Assembly (NCBI RefSeq): GCF_002812045.1
Contig: NZ_NPEG01000005.1
Span: 1-64,000 of the forward strand
DNA: 64,000 nt
Reading direction: 5' to 3'
From: Leptospira haakeii
GTDB lineage: Bacteria; Spirochaetota; Leptospiria; Leptospirales; Leptospiraceae
Every line of letters starts with the position of its first letter. Positions within the stretch are counted from its first letter, which is position 1. Position numbers and translations under genes: made by a program. Of this stretch, positions 42,900 to 53,454 are shown in pieces. The notes below the pieces were generated by a model, which searched no databases, was not told the DNA's origin, and saw nothing but the letters and a program-made list of their open reading frames with translations.

Positions 42900-45740
42900 T
42901 TACTTATGATCTCTAGTATAAACTCCGTCCCAAGAAGTTGGAGGTGGAGTTTTTTTATACTCATTACATCTTTCTACAAGTAACTGGACTGCTTTATCGT
43001 CCTTACCTTTTGCTTTTTCGGATTCCTTAAACTTCTTAGTGGCAGCTTCCCATTTACGATCCAAGTATAATGTTAAACCTTCTTCATATAAACCGATGAT
43101 CTCTTTTTTGGCAGAGGCGACACCTTTCAATTCTGAGATCGCTTCATATAAGATTACCGGCTCATTTTTACCTTTTACTCGAACTAGATCTAGTTTTCTG
43201 GTAAAAATAGAATCTTTAATTTCGGAATGAACTGAATCGGAAACCAAAATGGAAACTCCATAATCTTTACCTGCAGCTTCCAAACGAGCCGCTAGGTTTA
43301 CTGTATCTCCCATCATCGTATAAGACGCGAGAGCATCCGTTCCCATAAATCCGACTTTGGCAAGTCCGGTATTCAAACCGATCCGAATCTGCATATCTCT
43401 TGCGTCAGGAATATATTTTTGGCCCTTCTTCCAACCGGATCGTAATTCTTCCAGTTTGTCCAACATCTTGATGGAAGCACGAGTTGCTTTCAAGCAGTGG
43501 CCTTCTACATCTACGGGTGCATTAAAAATACCTACGATTGCATCCCCAATATACTTATCCAAAACTCCGTCGTGATCTTTTAAAATCAAAGTCATTGCGG
43601 AAAGATATTCGTTCAGAAGTTCGGATAATTCTACAGAACTTAACTTTTCGCTAATATTAGAAAATCCTGCTACATCTGAGAAGAATGCTGTTACCCTTTT
43701 TTCAGTACCTCTTTTGAGGGCGGCAAGATCCTTCATTGCCTCTCCGATCACCACTGGATCGATCATACTTCCAAGGATACCTTTGATCTTCTCTCTTTCT
43801 CTAAGACCGGTCACCATTTGGTTGAGTGCGACGGAAAGATTTCCGAATTCGTCGCTTCCACCCTGTTCGAATTCTACGTTTAGATTTCCTTTTCCTACTT
43901 GTTCCGCGTTTCTGATCAAACGTTTGATCTTCGTGACCACGAAACCCGAGATAAACACGGCTAAGAAAATGGAAAATCCACAAATCCCTAATGCGGAAAT
44001 TACTGCCCTGTCTCTATTACGGCGAATGGATTCCAAACCTTCCGTTCTATCTACTACGGTTCGGATCACTCCTGAAAAATTGGAAGCCAACACAACTGTA
44101 GGAAGATCTTCCGAAACTTCTGAAATTAAAGGTGTTGAGTCTAATTTCCAAAGGATCTGTTCAGCTTCCGTTCTACTGTTTCCAATGATCCCATCCGGAA
44201 ATTGAGCTTTTAATTTTGCAGTAGGAGTTTCACTTTCTCCAGAATAGATCCACTCTCTGACGGAATTCCAACGTTTGTGGAAAGTTTCTTTTCCTTCTTC
44301 CGATTGAACAGATTTCCCATAATCGGAACCATCCGGTCTAAATCTGAGTAAGATCTGATCTTCTAAAGCGGAATCTCTAATAAAACCAAAAGATTCCACT
44401 TCCAGTTCTTCCTCTTCTTTAGGAGGATTGTTCCGAAGATAAGTTGCATATAATAAATTTCTTTTACGGACTAAGGCAGCGTATTGTGTATATTGTTTCT
44501 TAAATTCTTTGTCTTTAAACGGAGGAATAGGAGGTTTTTTCTCCTTTAATTCCTTGAGTCTAGTCTCTAAGATTGGAGGGATTTTAGAAATTTCTGTTAA
44601 AATGTCTTGTTCTTCTCTTAAATAATTTGTCCAAGGTCCAAGTGTATTTCTTCTAGATTCTAAAAGTTTGGCTCTTTCCGTAGAAGCCGGATTTCTAAAA
44701 TGAGGAGAATATAAAGCCTGTAGTTCCAATCCATTTTGTTGGAAAGAAGTAGGACGAATTTCTCCTAAAACTCCAGCTCCTTCTAAAAGAGAACTGAGTG
44801 CAGATTTTAAACCTTCTTCCAAATTTTCTTCCATTGGTGCTTGGTTTAAAGAAGATTCTGAATCGAAAATTTTAGTATCTAATGTAGGCTCGGAAGCTTC
44901 TCCCGGAATGATACCTGAAACAGGAAATGTTTGGATCCTAAATCTGCCTGTATCCAATCCTAATTCTTTAATCTTTCTTTTTTTGGAATCTGCAAGTATG
45001 GAGACTATATTCTCATCTAAATCAGATCTAAGCTTTCGTGCTAAAATTAATTTTTTACGTAGTTCTTCTTCGGCGGCGGAGATTTCCGTATGATCCGGTT
45101 TTTCTTGATTTTCTTTTAATTCGCCTAGACGTTTTCTAATAAGCCCCGCCTCTCTATCCGCAAATACGAATTTTTTAGCCATTGCTTGGAGGCGCGCAAA
45201 TTCTTTATCGCTGACTACTTCTTCTCCGCCGTGCTGAAGCTGGACACGGATATTCTTTTCTAAAACTTGTATATCGTCTTTAGAGAGATAAGCGGAATAA
45301 TACGTATCCAAAGTTTTACGGACCGTATTTTTCCCTAAGGCACCGAATAGACTAGTCTTGATCCCGAAAAAGGAAACCTTCTTCTCTTGGACTACAGTCT
45401 TGGTCGTTTTATATTTTTTTAATGCTTCTGTTTGTTTGCTGACTCTGTCCCTAAATTCTTCGATCCGGATTAAACTTTGGGAAATATTGTCCAACTCCAG
45501 AACGAGAGAAGAGATATATTTTCTGGAAATAGCGGCTTCCCTATCATAACTATCCGTGAGAATCTCGGTTTGTTGCCTTACATAAATAATGGAAAGTATT
45601 AGAATTGTCAGAACAATCAGACTTCCGGTAAACCATGCGAGTTTTGCTCGTATCCCCGAATAAAATAGTCTCGGAAGAACTAGAGTAAGATCTAGGATTT
45701 TTTGCCCGAAACCACGCTTGTCAGAAGTCTGTGTACCCAT
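42900..45740 (-). CDS. Class III adenylate cyclase with long periplasmic sensor domain
   Basis: 946 residues. TM1 at 36-54, a very long periplasmic region (about 55-580) rich in predicted coiled coil, TM2 at 582-602, a HAMP domain, then a class III cyclase domain. Catalytic residues are intact: metal ligands D689 and D733, adenine-selecting K729 and D812, transition-state N815 and R819 (DTVNLAAR). A C-terminal tail follows with a TPR-like helical segment. Predicted to make cyclic AMP. The unusually long periplasmic part of some 525 residues is the odd feature. Confidence 0.93.
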   Translation of the reverse strand: MGTQTSDKRGFGQKILDLTLVLPRLFYSGIRAKLAWFTGSLIVLTILILSIIYVRQQTEILTDSYDREAAISRKYISSLVLELDNISQSLIRIEEFRDRVSKQTEALKKYKTTKTVVQEKKVSFFGIKTSLFGALGKNTVRKTLDTYYSAYLSKDDIQVLEKNIRVQLQHGGEEVVSDKEFARLQAMAKKFVFADREAGLIRKRLGELKENQEKPDHTEISAAEEELRKKLILARKLRSDLDENIVSILADSKKRKIKELGLDTGRFRIQTFPVSGIIPGEASEPTLDTKIFDSESSLNQAPMEENLEEGLKSALSSLLEGAGVLGEIRPTSFQQNGLELQALYSPHFRNPASTERAKLLESRRNTLGPWTNYLREEQDILTEISKIPPILETRLKELKEKKPPIPPFKDKEFKKQYTQYAALVRKRNLLYATYLRNNPPKEEEELEVESFGFIRDSALEDQILLRFRPDGSDYGKSVQSEEGKETFHKRWNSVREWIYSGESETPTAKLKAQFPDGIIGNSRTEAEQILWKLDSTPLISEVSEDLPTVVLASNFSGVIRTVVDRTEGLESIRRNRDRAVISALGICGFSIFLAVFISGFVVTKIKRLIRNAEQVGKGNLNVEFEQGGSDEFGNLSVALNQMVTGLREREKIKGILGSMIDPVVIGEAMKDLAALKRGTEKRVTAFFSDVAGFSNISEKLSSVELSELLNEYLSAMTLILKDHDGVLDKYIGDAIVGIFNAPVDVEGHCLKATRASIKMLDKLEELRSGWKKGQKYIPDARDMQIRIGLNTGLAKVGFMGTDALASYTMMGDTVNLAARLEAAGKDYGVSILVSDSVHSEIKDSIFTRKLDLVRVKGKNEPVILYEAISELKGVASAKKEIIGLYEEGLTLYLDRKWEAATKKFKESEKAKGKDDKAVQLLVERCNEYKKTPPPTSWDGVYTRDHK

Positions 45741-45812
45741 ATAATAGTAACAGCACCAGTCCGAATTTTTTCTGGCAAGCCTATAAAATTTGGAAATTTA
45801 TTTCCGAATGGA

Positions 45813-46289
45813 TTAGAATAATTTTTCGTAACTAGCCGTTCTATAGTCTGCGGTCAGGTAGAAGGTATGGTCGCAGGACGGACAACGATAATTTCCTTTT
45901 CCCTGCACTCTCAAAATCTGGAGGCAAGCGGGACAGGCCGTAGTGCTTTCGTTAGGTTCAAAATTCCGATCTAAATTTTGACCGGAGACTAGATAATATT
46001 TTGCTTCTTCTCTAGTTTTGAAATAAGGGATTTTTTCTCGTAGCCCAAGTCGGTTCCAATCTCCCATCAGACTTTCGGACAATCCGCAGGCAGCATATTG
46101 GGAACTTAAATGAGTGAGAGAAGAATTTTTGAGAGAAAGTAAACCGCTCTCATCCCAGACTTGCAGGTCTCTGGCATCCAGTAGAATTTTATGAGGCTCG
46201 CCTCGGAGTAAAGGATCCGTTTTTTCTCGGAAAGTGTTTCCGAGTAAAGAATCCAGTTTGCCTTGTAAATTGACGATCAATTCTTTCAC
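45813..46289 (-). CDS. Hypothetical protein with STAS-like and zinc-ribbon domains
   Basis: 158 residues. The first 100 resemble a STAS (anti-sigma antagonist-like) fold: IVNLQGKLDSLLGNTF, ILLDARDLQVWDESGLLSLK. The C-terminus is a zinc ribbon: ACPACLQILRVQGKGNYRCP, then SCDHTFYL, giving two CxxC knuckles. No serine for phosphorylation is obvious in the usual place. May link phosphorylation-type signalling to zinc binding, but the role is unknown. It is divergent from the CapD-like gene, 105 bases apart. Confidence 0.7.
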   Translation of the reverse strand: MKELIVNLQGKLDSLLGNTFREKTDPLLRGEPHKILLDARDLQVWDESGLLSLKNSSLTHLSSQYAACGLSESLMGDWNRLGLREKIPYFKTREEAKYYLVSGQNLDRNFEPNESTTACPACLQILRVQGKGNYRCPSCDHTFYLTADYRTASYEKLF

Positions 46290-46394
46290 TAGAATAAAAG
46301 CCCTTTAAAGTTTCGAATCAGATCGGGTTTTTAAGCAACCTAAAAAACTCAAAAAGATTGGACTTTTCCTCACCAGCGACATTTTTTTTACTTA

Positions 46395-48281
46395 ATGGGT
46401 CAATGGAATCGTCGAAGCCTTCTTTTCCCTTTGGATTTAAGCTTCATGATCCTCTCCTATTTTTTAGCCCACCTGATTCGTTTCGAATCCACTGTATTTC
46501 TACAGGAACCTAACGACTTTTTCATTCCACTTTTAATCGTAGTGGTCTGTCGTTCTCTAGTATTTCTATTTTCGAATATTTATAGATCGATTTGGGCTTA
46601 TGCTTCTATCCACGACTTAGTGGAAATTATCAAGACCACCATTCTTTCTTCACTGATCTCGAATACCGCACTCTTATTTTACAACGGATTCGAACATCTT
46701 TCCAGAATGATACCCGTAATAGATACACTTCTTCTTTTGGGATTTTTGTGTATTCGCAGCCTTTCTTGGAGACTAGTGAGAGATCAGTACATTCTGCGCA
46801 AAAAACAAGGCGATGGAATTCCTACACTCATCCTAGGCGCCGGAAAAACGGGAGCTACACTTCTTACCGAGTTAAGAAGGCATAATGATCTGAACCTTCT
46901 CCCCTTGGGCCTCTTGGACGATGATGAATCCAAGATTGGAGCACATATCCAAGGTGTACCGGTACTCGGAAAAATCGACCAGGCAGAATCTTTAATCCGT
47001 TCTCTGGAAATCAAAAAGGTACTTATTGCATTCAGCAATCCGGACGGAAAACAGATAGGTAAACTTATCAAAAGTTTCGAATCCGAAAATGTGGATTTTA
47101 AGATCCTTCCTTCTTTGGGCTCTCTTTTTTTTGATCCGCCTAAAGTGCAACAATTAAGAGAGATCCGGGTCGAAGACGTTCTAGGTCGTCCAGTAGTAGA
47201 TCTAGAGATAGAATCTATCCGTTCTTATATTGCCGGTAAAACTGTGCTTATCACCGGCGCAGGCGGCTCTATCGGAAGCGAATTATGCAGACAAGTTGCA
47301 GTATTTCATCCAGCAAAAATGATCCTACTCGATTCCGCAGAAACTCCTTTGTACGAGATCGATTACGAACTCAGAAAAGTTTTTAAAGACAGTGGGATCC
47401 AATTCAGAGCGGTGATCGCAGATATTAAAAATCCATTGAGGATAGGCTCCGTTTTTGAAACCGATCGTCCCCAAGTGGTATTTCATTCCGCAGCTTACAA
47501 ACATGTACCCATGATGGAGATCAATCCGTCCGAAGCAGTTTTAAATAATGTACTAGGGACCAAAAACTTAGCGGATATTTCTAGAATTTATGGGACCGAA
47601 CGTTTTGTTTTAATTTCCACAGACAAGGCAGTCAATCCAGTAAACATAATGGGTGCTTCCAAGAGAGTTGCTGAGTTGTATCTGCAAGCGATCTCTCAAG
47701 GGACCAAAACAAAATTTATTACAGTAAGATTTGGTAACGTATTAGGCTCCAGCGGTTCGGTCATTCCTAGATTCAGGGAACAGATCAGCAATGGTGGTCC
47801 AGTTACGGTAACCCATCCTGATATTATCCGTTATTTTATGACAATCCCGGAAGCAACACAATTGGTTTTACAAGCCGCAGCTATGGGGGAGAAGGAAGAA
47901 ATTTTTCTCTTAGATATGGGAGAACCGATCCGGATCCTAAATCTTGCAGAAGACATGATCCGGCTTTCTGGATTCAGGCCTTATACAGATATTCCAATTG
48001 TATTCACAGGTTTAAGACCGGGAGAAAAACTATTCGAAGAACTGCTGTTAGATCTAGAAGGGATCAAAAAAACACATCATCCTAAAATCAGGATTGCAGC
48101 CCCTTTAGAGGAAGGAGATCCTAGCAGCTTCCAGGCCAGATTTAACTCTTTATTAGAAGCAGCAAAATCGGATCGAGAAGATGAGATATTCTCTTCTTTT
48201 AAGACGCTCGTGCCTGAGTATAAAATACATAAAGAATATATCAGCGAGGAAACCTCGCGTAAGTTGAAAAATGATGGATAG
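46395..48281 (+). CDS. CapD/FlaA1-type nucleotide-sugar 4,6-dehydratase
   Basis: 628 residues. An N-terminal half with four membrane helices (about 10-130) and a Rossmann-like segment (IPTLILGAGKTGATLLTELR) is followed by a second Rossmann domain VLITGAGGSIGSELCRQV of the SDR superfamily. VFHSAAYKHVPMMEINPSEA, LISTDKAVNPVNIMGASKRV (with the catalytic lysine region MGASKR) and VRFGNVLGSSGSVIPRFREQ are typical of CapD/WbpM-type dehydratases that make UDP-linked deoxy sugars for O-antigen or capsule. Overlaps the next gene by 11 bases. Confidence 0.92.
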   Translation: MGQWNRRSLLFPLDLSFMILSYFLAHLIRFESTVFLQEPNDFFIPLLIVVVCRSLVFLFSNIYRSIWAYASIHDLVEIIKTTILSSLISNTALLFYNGFEHLSRMIPVIDTLLLLGFLCIRSLSWRLVRDQYILRKKQGDGIPTLILGAGKTGATLLTELRRHNDLNLLPLGLLDDDESKIGAHIQGVPVLGKIDQAESLIRSLEIKKVLIAFSNPDGKQIGKLIKSFESENVDFKILPSLGSLFFDPPKVQQLREIRVEDVLGRPVVDLEIESIRSYIAGKTVLITGAGGSIGSELCRQVAVFHPAKMILLDSAETPLYEIDYELRKVFKDSGIQFRAVIADIKNPLRIGSVFETDRPQVVFHSAAYKHVPMMEINPSEAVLNNVLGTKNLADISRIYGTERFVLISTDKAVNPVNIMGASKRVAELYLQAISQGTKTKFITVRFGNVLGSSGSVIPRFREQISNGGPVTVTHPDIIRYFMTIPEATQLVLQAAAMGEKEEIFLLDMGEPIRILNLAEDMIRLSGFRPYTDIPIVFTGLRPGEKLFEELLLDLEGIKKTHHPKIRIAAPLEEGDPSSFQARFNSLLEAAKSDREDEIFSSFKTLVPEYKIHKEYISEETSRKLKNDG

Positions 48282-48749
48282 TCCGAATTTAGAAGACATA
48301 CAGGCACTTCGAGAATTCAAAAAACAACTCTTTTCAGTGTACTGGGAAAGGTTCGGCACCTTCTATGTACACGTAATGCCTCATCCTGATTTGAAAATCG
48401 GAAAAAGAGGACTCGTGGGAGAAGAACCTGAATCAGGTATCATCCTAGTGATAGGACCCCGCGCAGCAAGGGACATTAAAATAGAAGAAGAATGGGTCTA
48501 CGCAGAACTACAGTTCGGCTATACCTGGGAACAAGTCTTTCTTCCTTGGGACGGAATCTTCAGATATTTCGACAAGTCCCAACAAACAGTTACTCAAATG
48601 AGAATTTATTTAGGTAAACCGGATATTCCTCCTAAAAAAGAGAACTTGACTCCGGCAGAAACCAAAGAAGAAGTTTCCGATCCTGAATCTGGTACTTCAA
48701 AACGAAAAGATAATGTAATCCAAGTAGACTTCGGGAGTAAAACAAAGAA

Positions 48750-48753
<4 letters not shown>
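48271..48753 (+). CDS. SspB-like protein (ClpXP adaptor fold)
   Basis: 160 residues. FYVHVMPHPDLKIG, GIILVIGPRAARDIKIEEEW, VYAELQFGYTWEQVFLPWDG and IFRYFDKSQQ follow the order of conserved blocks in SspB, which delivers ssrA-tagged proteins to ClpXP. Compared with E. coli SspB the IAPRA-type strand and the W-D dimer edge are recognisable. The C-terminal tail is flexible and charged and ends with VIQVDFGSKTKK, akin to the ClpX-binding tail position. Overlaps the dehydratase gene by 11 bases and the permease gene by 4. Confidence 0.65.
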
Positions 48754-50357
<1,604 letters not shown>

Positions 50358-50438
50358 CTATTTACCGGAATTTAGGAGACCGGCGGGCACGGAGTTACCG
50401 AGGCCTAAAAAACTTCTAAAAAGGAGAACTGTTCGCCT

Positions 50439-51350
50439 ATGGCGCTTTTTCGTAGATTTGGATTATTCGCGCTTACCAATATCGCGGTAATTTTCACGAT
50501 CGGATTAATACTCAGACTTACCGGACTAGATGTTTATTTAGCTAAGTCCGGAGTACCTTACGCTACTACCCTTTTATTCGCTGCGATCTGGGGTATGGGA
50601 GGCGCATTCATTTCTTTGCTGCTTTCCAAGTTTATGGTAAAGGCCTCCATGGGAGTCCAAGTGATCGATCCTAGAAACGCATCCGGATGGCAAAGAGATC
50701 TTTTAACTAGAGTGCAAAGATTGGCCCAGGCAGCGGGACTACCTATGCCGGAAGTCGGTTATTACGAATCTCCTGAGATCAACGCATTCGCTACAGGTCC
50801 TAGCAGAAGTAGCGCATTAGTCGCTGTTTCCACCGGACTTTTGAACGGAATGGATAGCGAAGAATTGGACGGAGTTTTAGGACACGAACTTTCTCACGTA
50901 GCCAACGGAGACATGGTAACCATGACTTTGGTGCAAGGAGTGATCAACTCATTCGTGATCTTCTTCTCTTGGATTGTAAGTAAGGTGATCGTTTCTCAAT
51001 TGAATCGTAATGATGATAGAGGATCCAGCGGTGGATTCTTCATGGAGTTCATGATCAGACAATTGCTTATGGTAGTTTTCGGACTTCTGGGTTCCATAGT
51101 TGTAGCTTACGTTTCCAGAGCCAGAGAGTTCCGCGCTGACGCGGGCGGAGCAAAATTGGCGGGAAGATCCAGCATGATCTCCGCTTTAGAAAGATTAAAA
51201 GTCGCTTTCAATAGAGATCCGATCGATCAAAGAGGGGAAACCATCGCCGCTTTGAAAATTTCAAATAGAGCGGGAGGACTTGCTTCCTTATTTGCAACCC
51301 ACCCTCCTCTAGAAGAAAGAATTGCTGCTCTTAGAGCAAAAGCATACTAA
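50439..51350 (+). CDS. htpX: HtpX membrane metalloprotease
   Basis: 303 residues. Two N-terminal membrane helices, two more after the active site. The zinc motif is HELSH (149-153), with the third ligand expected at the conserved EFRADAGGAKLAG glutamate. The family degrades misfolded inner-membrane proteins under envelope stress, alongside FtsH. AAGGAG precedes the ATG by 8 bases. A GC-rich hairpin lies just after the stop. All catalytic residues are intact. Confidence 0.95.
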   Translation: MALFRRFGLFALTNIAVIFTIGLILRLTGLDVYLAKSGVPYATTLLFAAIWGMGGAFISLLLSKFMVKASMGVQVIDPRNASGWQRDLLTRVQRLAQAAGLPMPEVGYYESPEINAFATGPSRSSALVAVSTGLLNGMDSEELDGVLGHELSHVANGDMVTMTLVQGVINSFVIFFSWIVSKVIVSQLNRNDDRGSSGGFFMEFMIRQLLMVVFGLLGSIVVAYVSRAREFRADAGGAKLAGRSSMISALERLKVAFNRDPIDQRGETIAALKISNRAGGLASLFATHPPLEERIAALRAKAY

Positions 51351-51359
51351 CCTAAATTC

Positions 51360-51383
51360 GCGGCCTTCTTTTCTGGAGGCCGC
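51360..51383 (+). terminator. Hairpin after htpX
   Basis: GCGGCCT and AGGCCGC form a 7-bp GC-rich stem with a 10-base loop, 9 bases after the htpX stop. The following bases are TCCCATT, not a strong U-run, so termination may be weak. Confidence 0.5.
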
Positions 51384-51449
51384 TCCCATTACCCATTGAA
51401 AAAAGAATTGTTAGTTCCTTTCCGGAAAATGGAATTGGACTTCGAGCCC

Positions 51450-51983
51450 ATGTCCATAGTTAAAAGCAAAATTCGCACGATCCCGGATTATCCCCGCAAA
51501 GGAATCCTATTCAGAGACATCACTTCCCTATTATTAGATCCGGAAGGATTAGCTCTTACCATAGGCACTTTCGTGGACCGGTACACAGGTAAAGGAATCA
51601 CTAAAGTTGCCGGAATCGAAGCAAGAGGTTTTATCATAGGTGCACCTCTCGCATTCCAACTAGGAGTCGGATTCATTCCGATCCGTAAAAAAGGAAAACT
51701 TCCTTCTGAAACAGTTTCCCAAGAGTATGATCTAGAATATGGAAAAGACGTAATCGAGATCCATAAGGATTCTGTGGTCCCTGGAGATAGAATTCTACTT
51801 ATGGATGATCTGATCGCAACTGGTGGAACAATGATCGCAGCAGTTCAGTTATTACAAAAGTTAGGCGCAGAAGTTCCTGAAGTGGGAGTCATTATCGACC
51901 TTCCTGATCTTGGCGGAGCAACAAAATTAAGTAAAGATCTAGGTGTAAACGTATTCTCAATCTGCGAATTCGAAGGACATTAA
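51450..51983 (+). CDS. apt: Adenine phosphoribosyltransferase
   Basis: 177 residues from ATG 51450, the expected length; an in-frame TTG at 51396 would add 18 residues unlike the family. [20 protein letters not shown] and [18 protein letters not shown] are the conserved APRT openings, and [24 protein letters not shown] PRPP loop ([18 protein letters not shown]) is intact. Converts adenine and PRPP to AMP in purine salvage. Followed 7 bases later by a protease gene. Confidence 0.95.
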   Translation: MSIVKSKIRTIPDYPRKGILFRDITSLLLDPEGLALTIGTFVDRYTGKGITKVAGIEARGFIIGAPLAFQLGVGFIPIRKKGKLPSETVSQEYDLEYGKDVIEIHKDSVVPGDRILLMDDLIATGGTMIAAVQLLQKLGAEVPEVGVIIDLPDLGGATKLSKDLGVNVFSICEFEGH

Positions 51984-51990
51984 GAATCTC

Positions 51991-53451
51991 ATGCAGATCC
52001 TGAAATCCGGTCTGATTGTACTAGTATTCTCTCTTCATTTTCCACTTTTCTCTGAAGAAAAAAGTGATTTTGATCATGTGCGAAAAGCAGTCGTGCAGAT
52101 CAAAGTTTATTCCCAAGCATTCAGCGCATTCACTCCGTGGGCGACTGATGGAGTCCGTGCAAGCTCAGGGACCGGGTTCCTGATCGGAAACAAAAGAATA
52201 TTAACAAATGCTCATGTAATCTCGAATGCAAAGTACGTTCAGGTACAGAGATATAATCAGACGGAATGGTATAGGGTCAAGATTCTACATGTTGCACATG
52301 ACTGCGACTTAGCGGTTCTTGAAGCGGAAGATCCGGAATTTTATAAGGATTCGACCGATTTAAGTCTCGGAGAAATTCCGGAACTGAATTCTTCTCTTAT
52401 CGTAGTAGGATATCCGATCGGAGGAAATAAGGTCTCCGTAACTAGAGGGATCGTTTCCAGAAAAGAACAATCCAAATACGAACATTCTTCCGTAGACAGC
52501 CATTTAGTTTTGCAAGTAGACGCTGCGATCAACCCGGGAAACTCCGGTGGACCTGCGATCCAAAACAATAAGGTGGTTGGGGTCGCTTTCCAGGTCGCTA
52601 CCAAAGGGGAGAATATCGGTTATCTCATCCCTACTAAAGTAATCCGTCATTTTCTGAAAGATATAGAAGACGGAAAATACGACGGATATGTGGAACTTGG
52701 GATCGGAACATTCAATTCTTTTAATACTTCTCTTAGAAAAGCAAAAGGTATTCCGGAAGGTTTAGAAGGTGTATTCGTAACTAGAATTCTTCCTAACGGT
52801 TCTGCCGATGGATATCTGAAAGAAGGAGATTATCTGACAGAGATAGATGGTCTCTCAATCGGAAGAAACGGTACAATCACCCTCGATAAAGACGCCCGAG
52901 TGGATTTTACGGAAACTGTAGATGATAAATATTCCGGGGAACCGATCCGATTCAAGGTATTCCGTAACGGCAAACTGATCGATGTCGAATTTAAAGCCAA
53001 AAGAATGCCTGATTTCGATTTTATGAGAAATCGATATGATAATCCTTTCGATTATTCCATGATCGGTGGATTATTATTCCAAGAGATGACCAGAGATCTT
53101 CTGGGTGCTTGGAGTAGAAGTGGAAGCACTTCCGGTGGCAGCCAGTTTTTATACAGATACGATTATTTTATAGAAGATGGGATAGGCAGGACTAAAAAAG
53201 CAGATGTGGTCCTATACAGAAAATTGGCCCATCCGGTAAATTCTTCTTCCGATTATTTCCTGAACCTGGTCTTGGAATCAGTAAACGGAGAACCGATCAA
53301 TAGCCTCACCGACCTAAAGAGGATAATTGGAGAATCCAAATCCAAATTCTTGAAATTAAAATTTTTGAATATAGATCTTCCGTTGATCTTGGATAGAGAG
53401 GAAGCCCAAAAAGCGGATTCCCAGATCAAAAGCACCTACGGTTTGGAGTAA
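51991..53451 (+). CDS. Trypsin-like serine protease with C-terminal PDZ-like domains
   Basis: 486 residues. A signal peptide ends near residue 21. The HtrA-like catalytic triad is intact: H75 (TNAHVI), D106 (DCDLAVL) and S185 (NPGNSGGP). PDZ-like regions follow: PEGLEGVFVTRILPNGSADG, then YLKEGDYLTEIDGLSIG, and a further region near the C-terminus. A periplasmic or surface protease. It starts 7 bases after apt and is followed 3 bases later by a paralogue that has lost the serine. Substrates unknown. Confidence 0.9.
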   Translation: MQILKSGLIVLVFSLHFPLFSEEKSDFDHVRKAVVQIKVYSQAFSAFTPWATDGVRASSGTGFLIGNKRILTNAHVISNAKYVQVQRYNQTEWYRVKILHVAHDCDLAVLEAEDPEFYKDSTDLSLGEIPELNSSLIVVGYPIGGNKVSVTRGIVSRKEQSKYEHSSVDSHLVLQVDAAINPGNSGGPAIQNNKVVGVAFQVATKGENIGYLIPTKVIRHFLKDIEDGKYDGYVELGIGTFNSFNTSLRKAKGIPEGLEGVFVTRILPNGSADGYLKEGDYLTEIDGLSIGRNGTITLDKDARVDFTETVDDKYSGEPIRFKVFRNGKLIDVEFKAKRMPDFDFMRNRYDNPFDYSMIGGLLFQEMTRDLLGAWSRSGSTSGGSQFLYRYDYFIEDGIGRTKKADVVLYRKLAHPVNSSSDYFLNLVLESVNGEPINSLTDLKRIIGESKSKFLKLKFLNIDLPLILDREEAQKADSQIKSTYGLE

Positions 53452-53454
53452 TAC

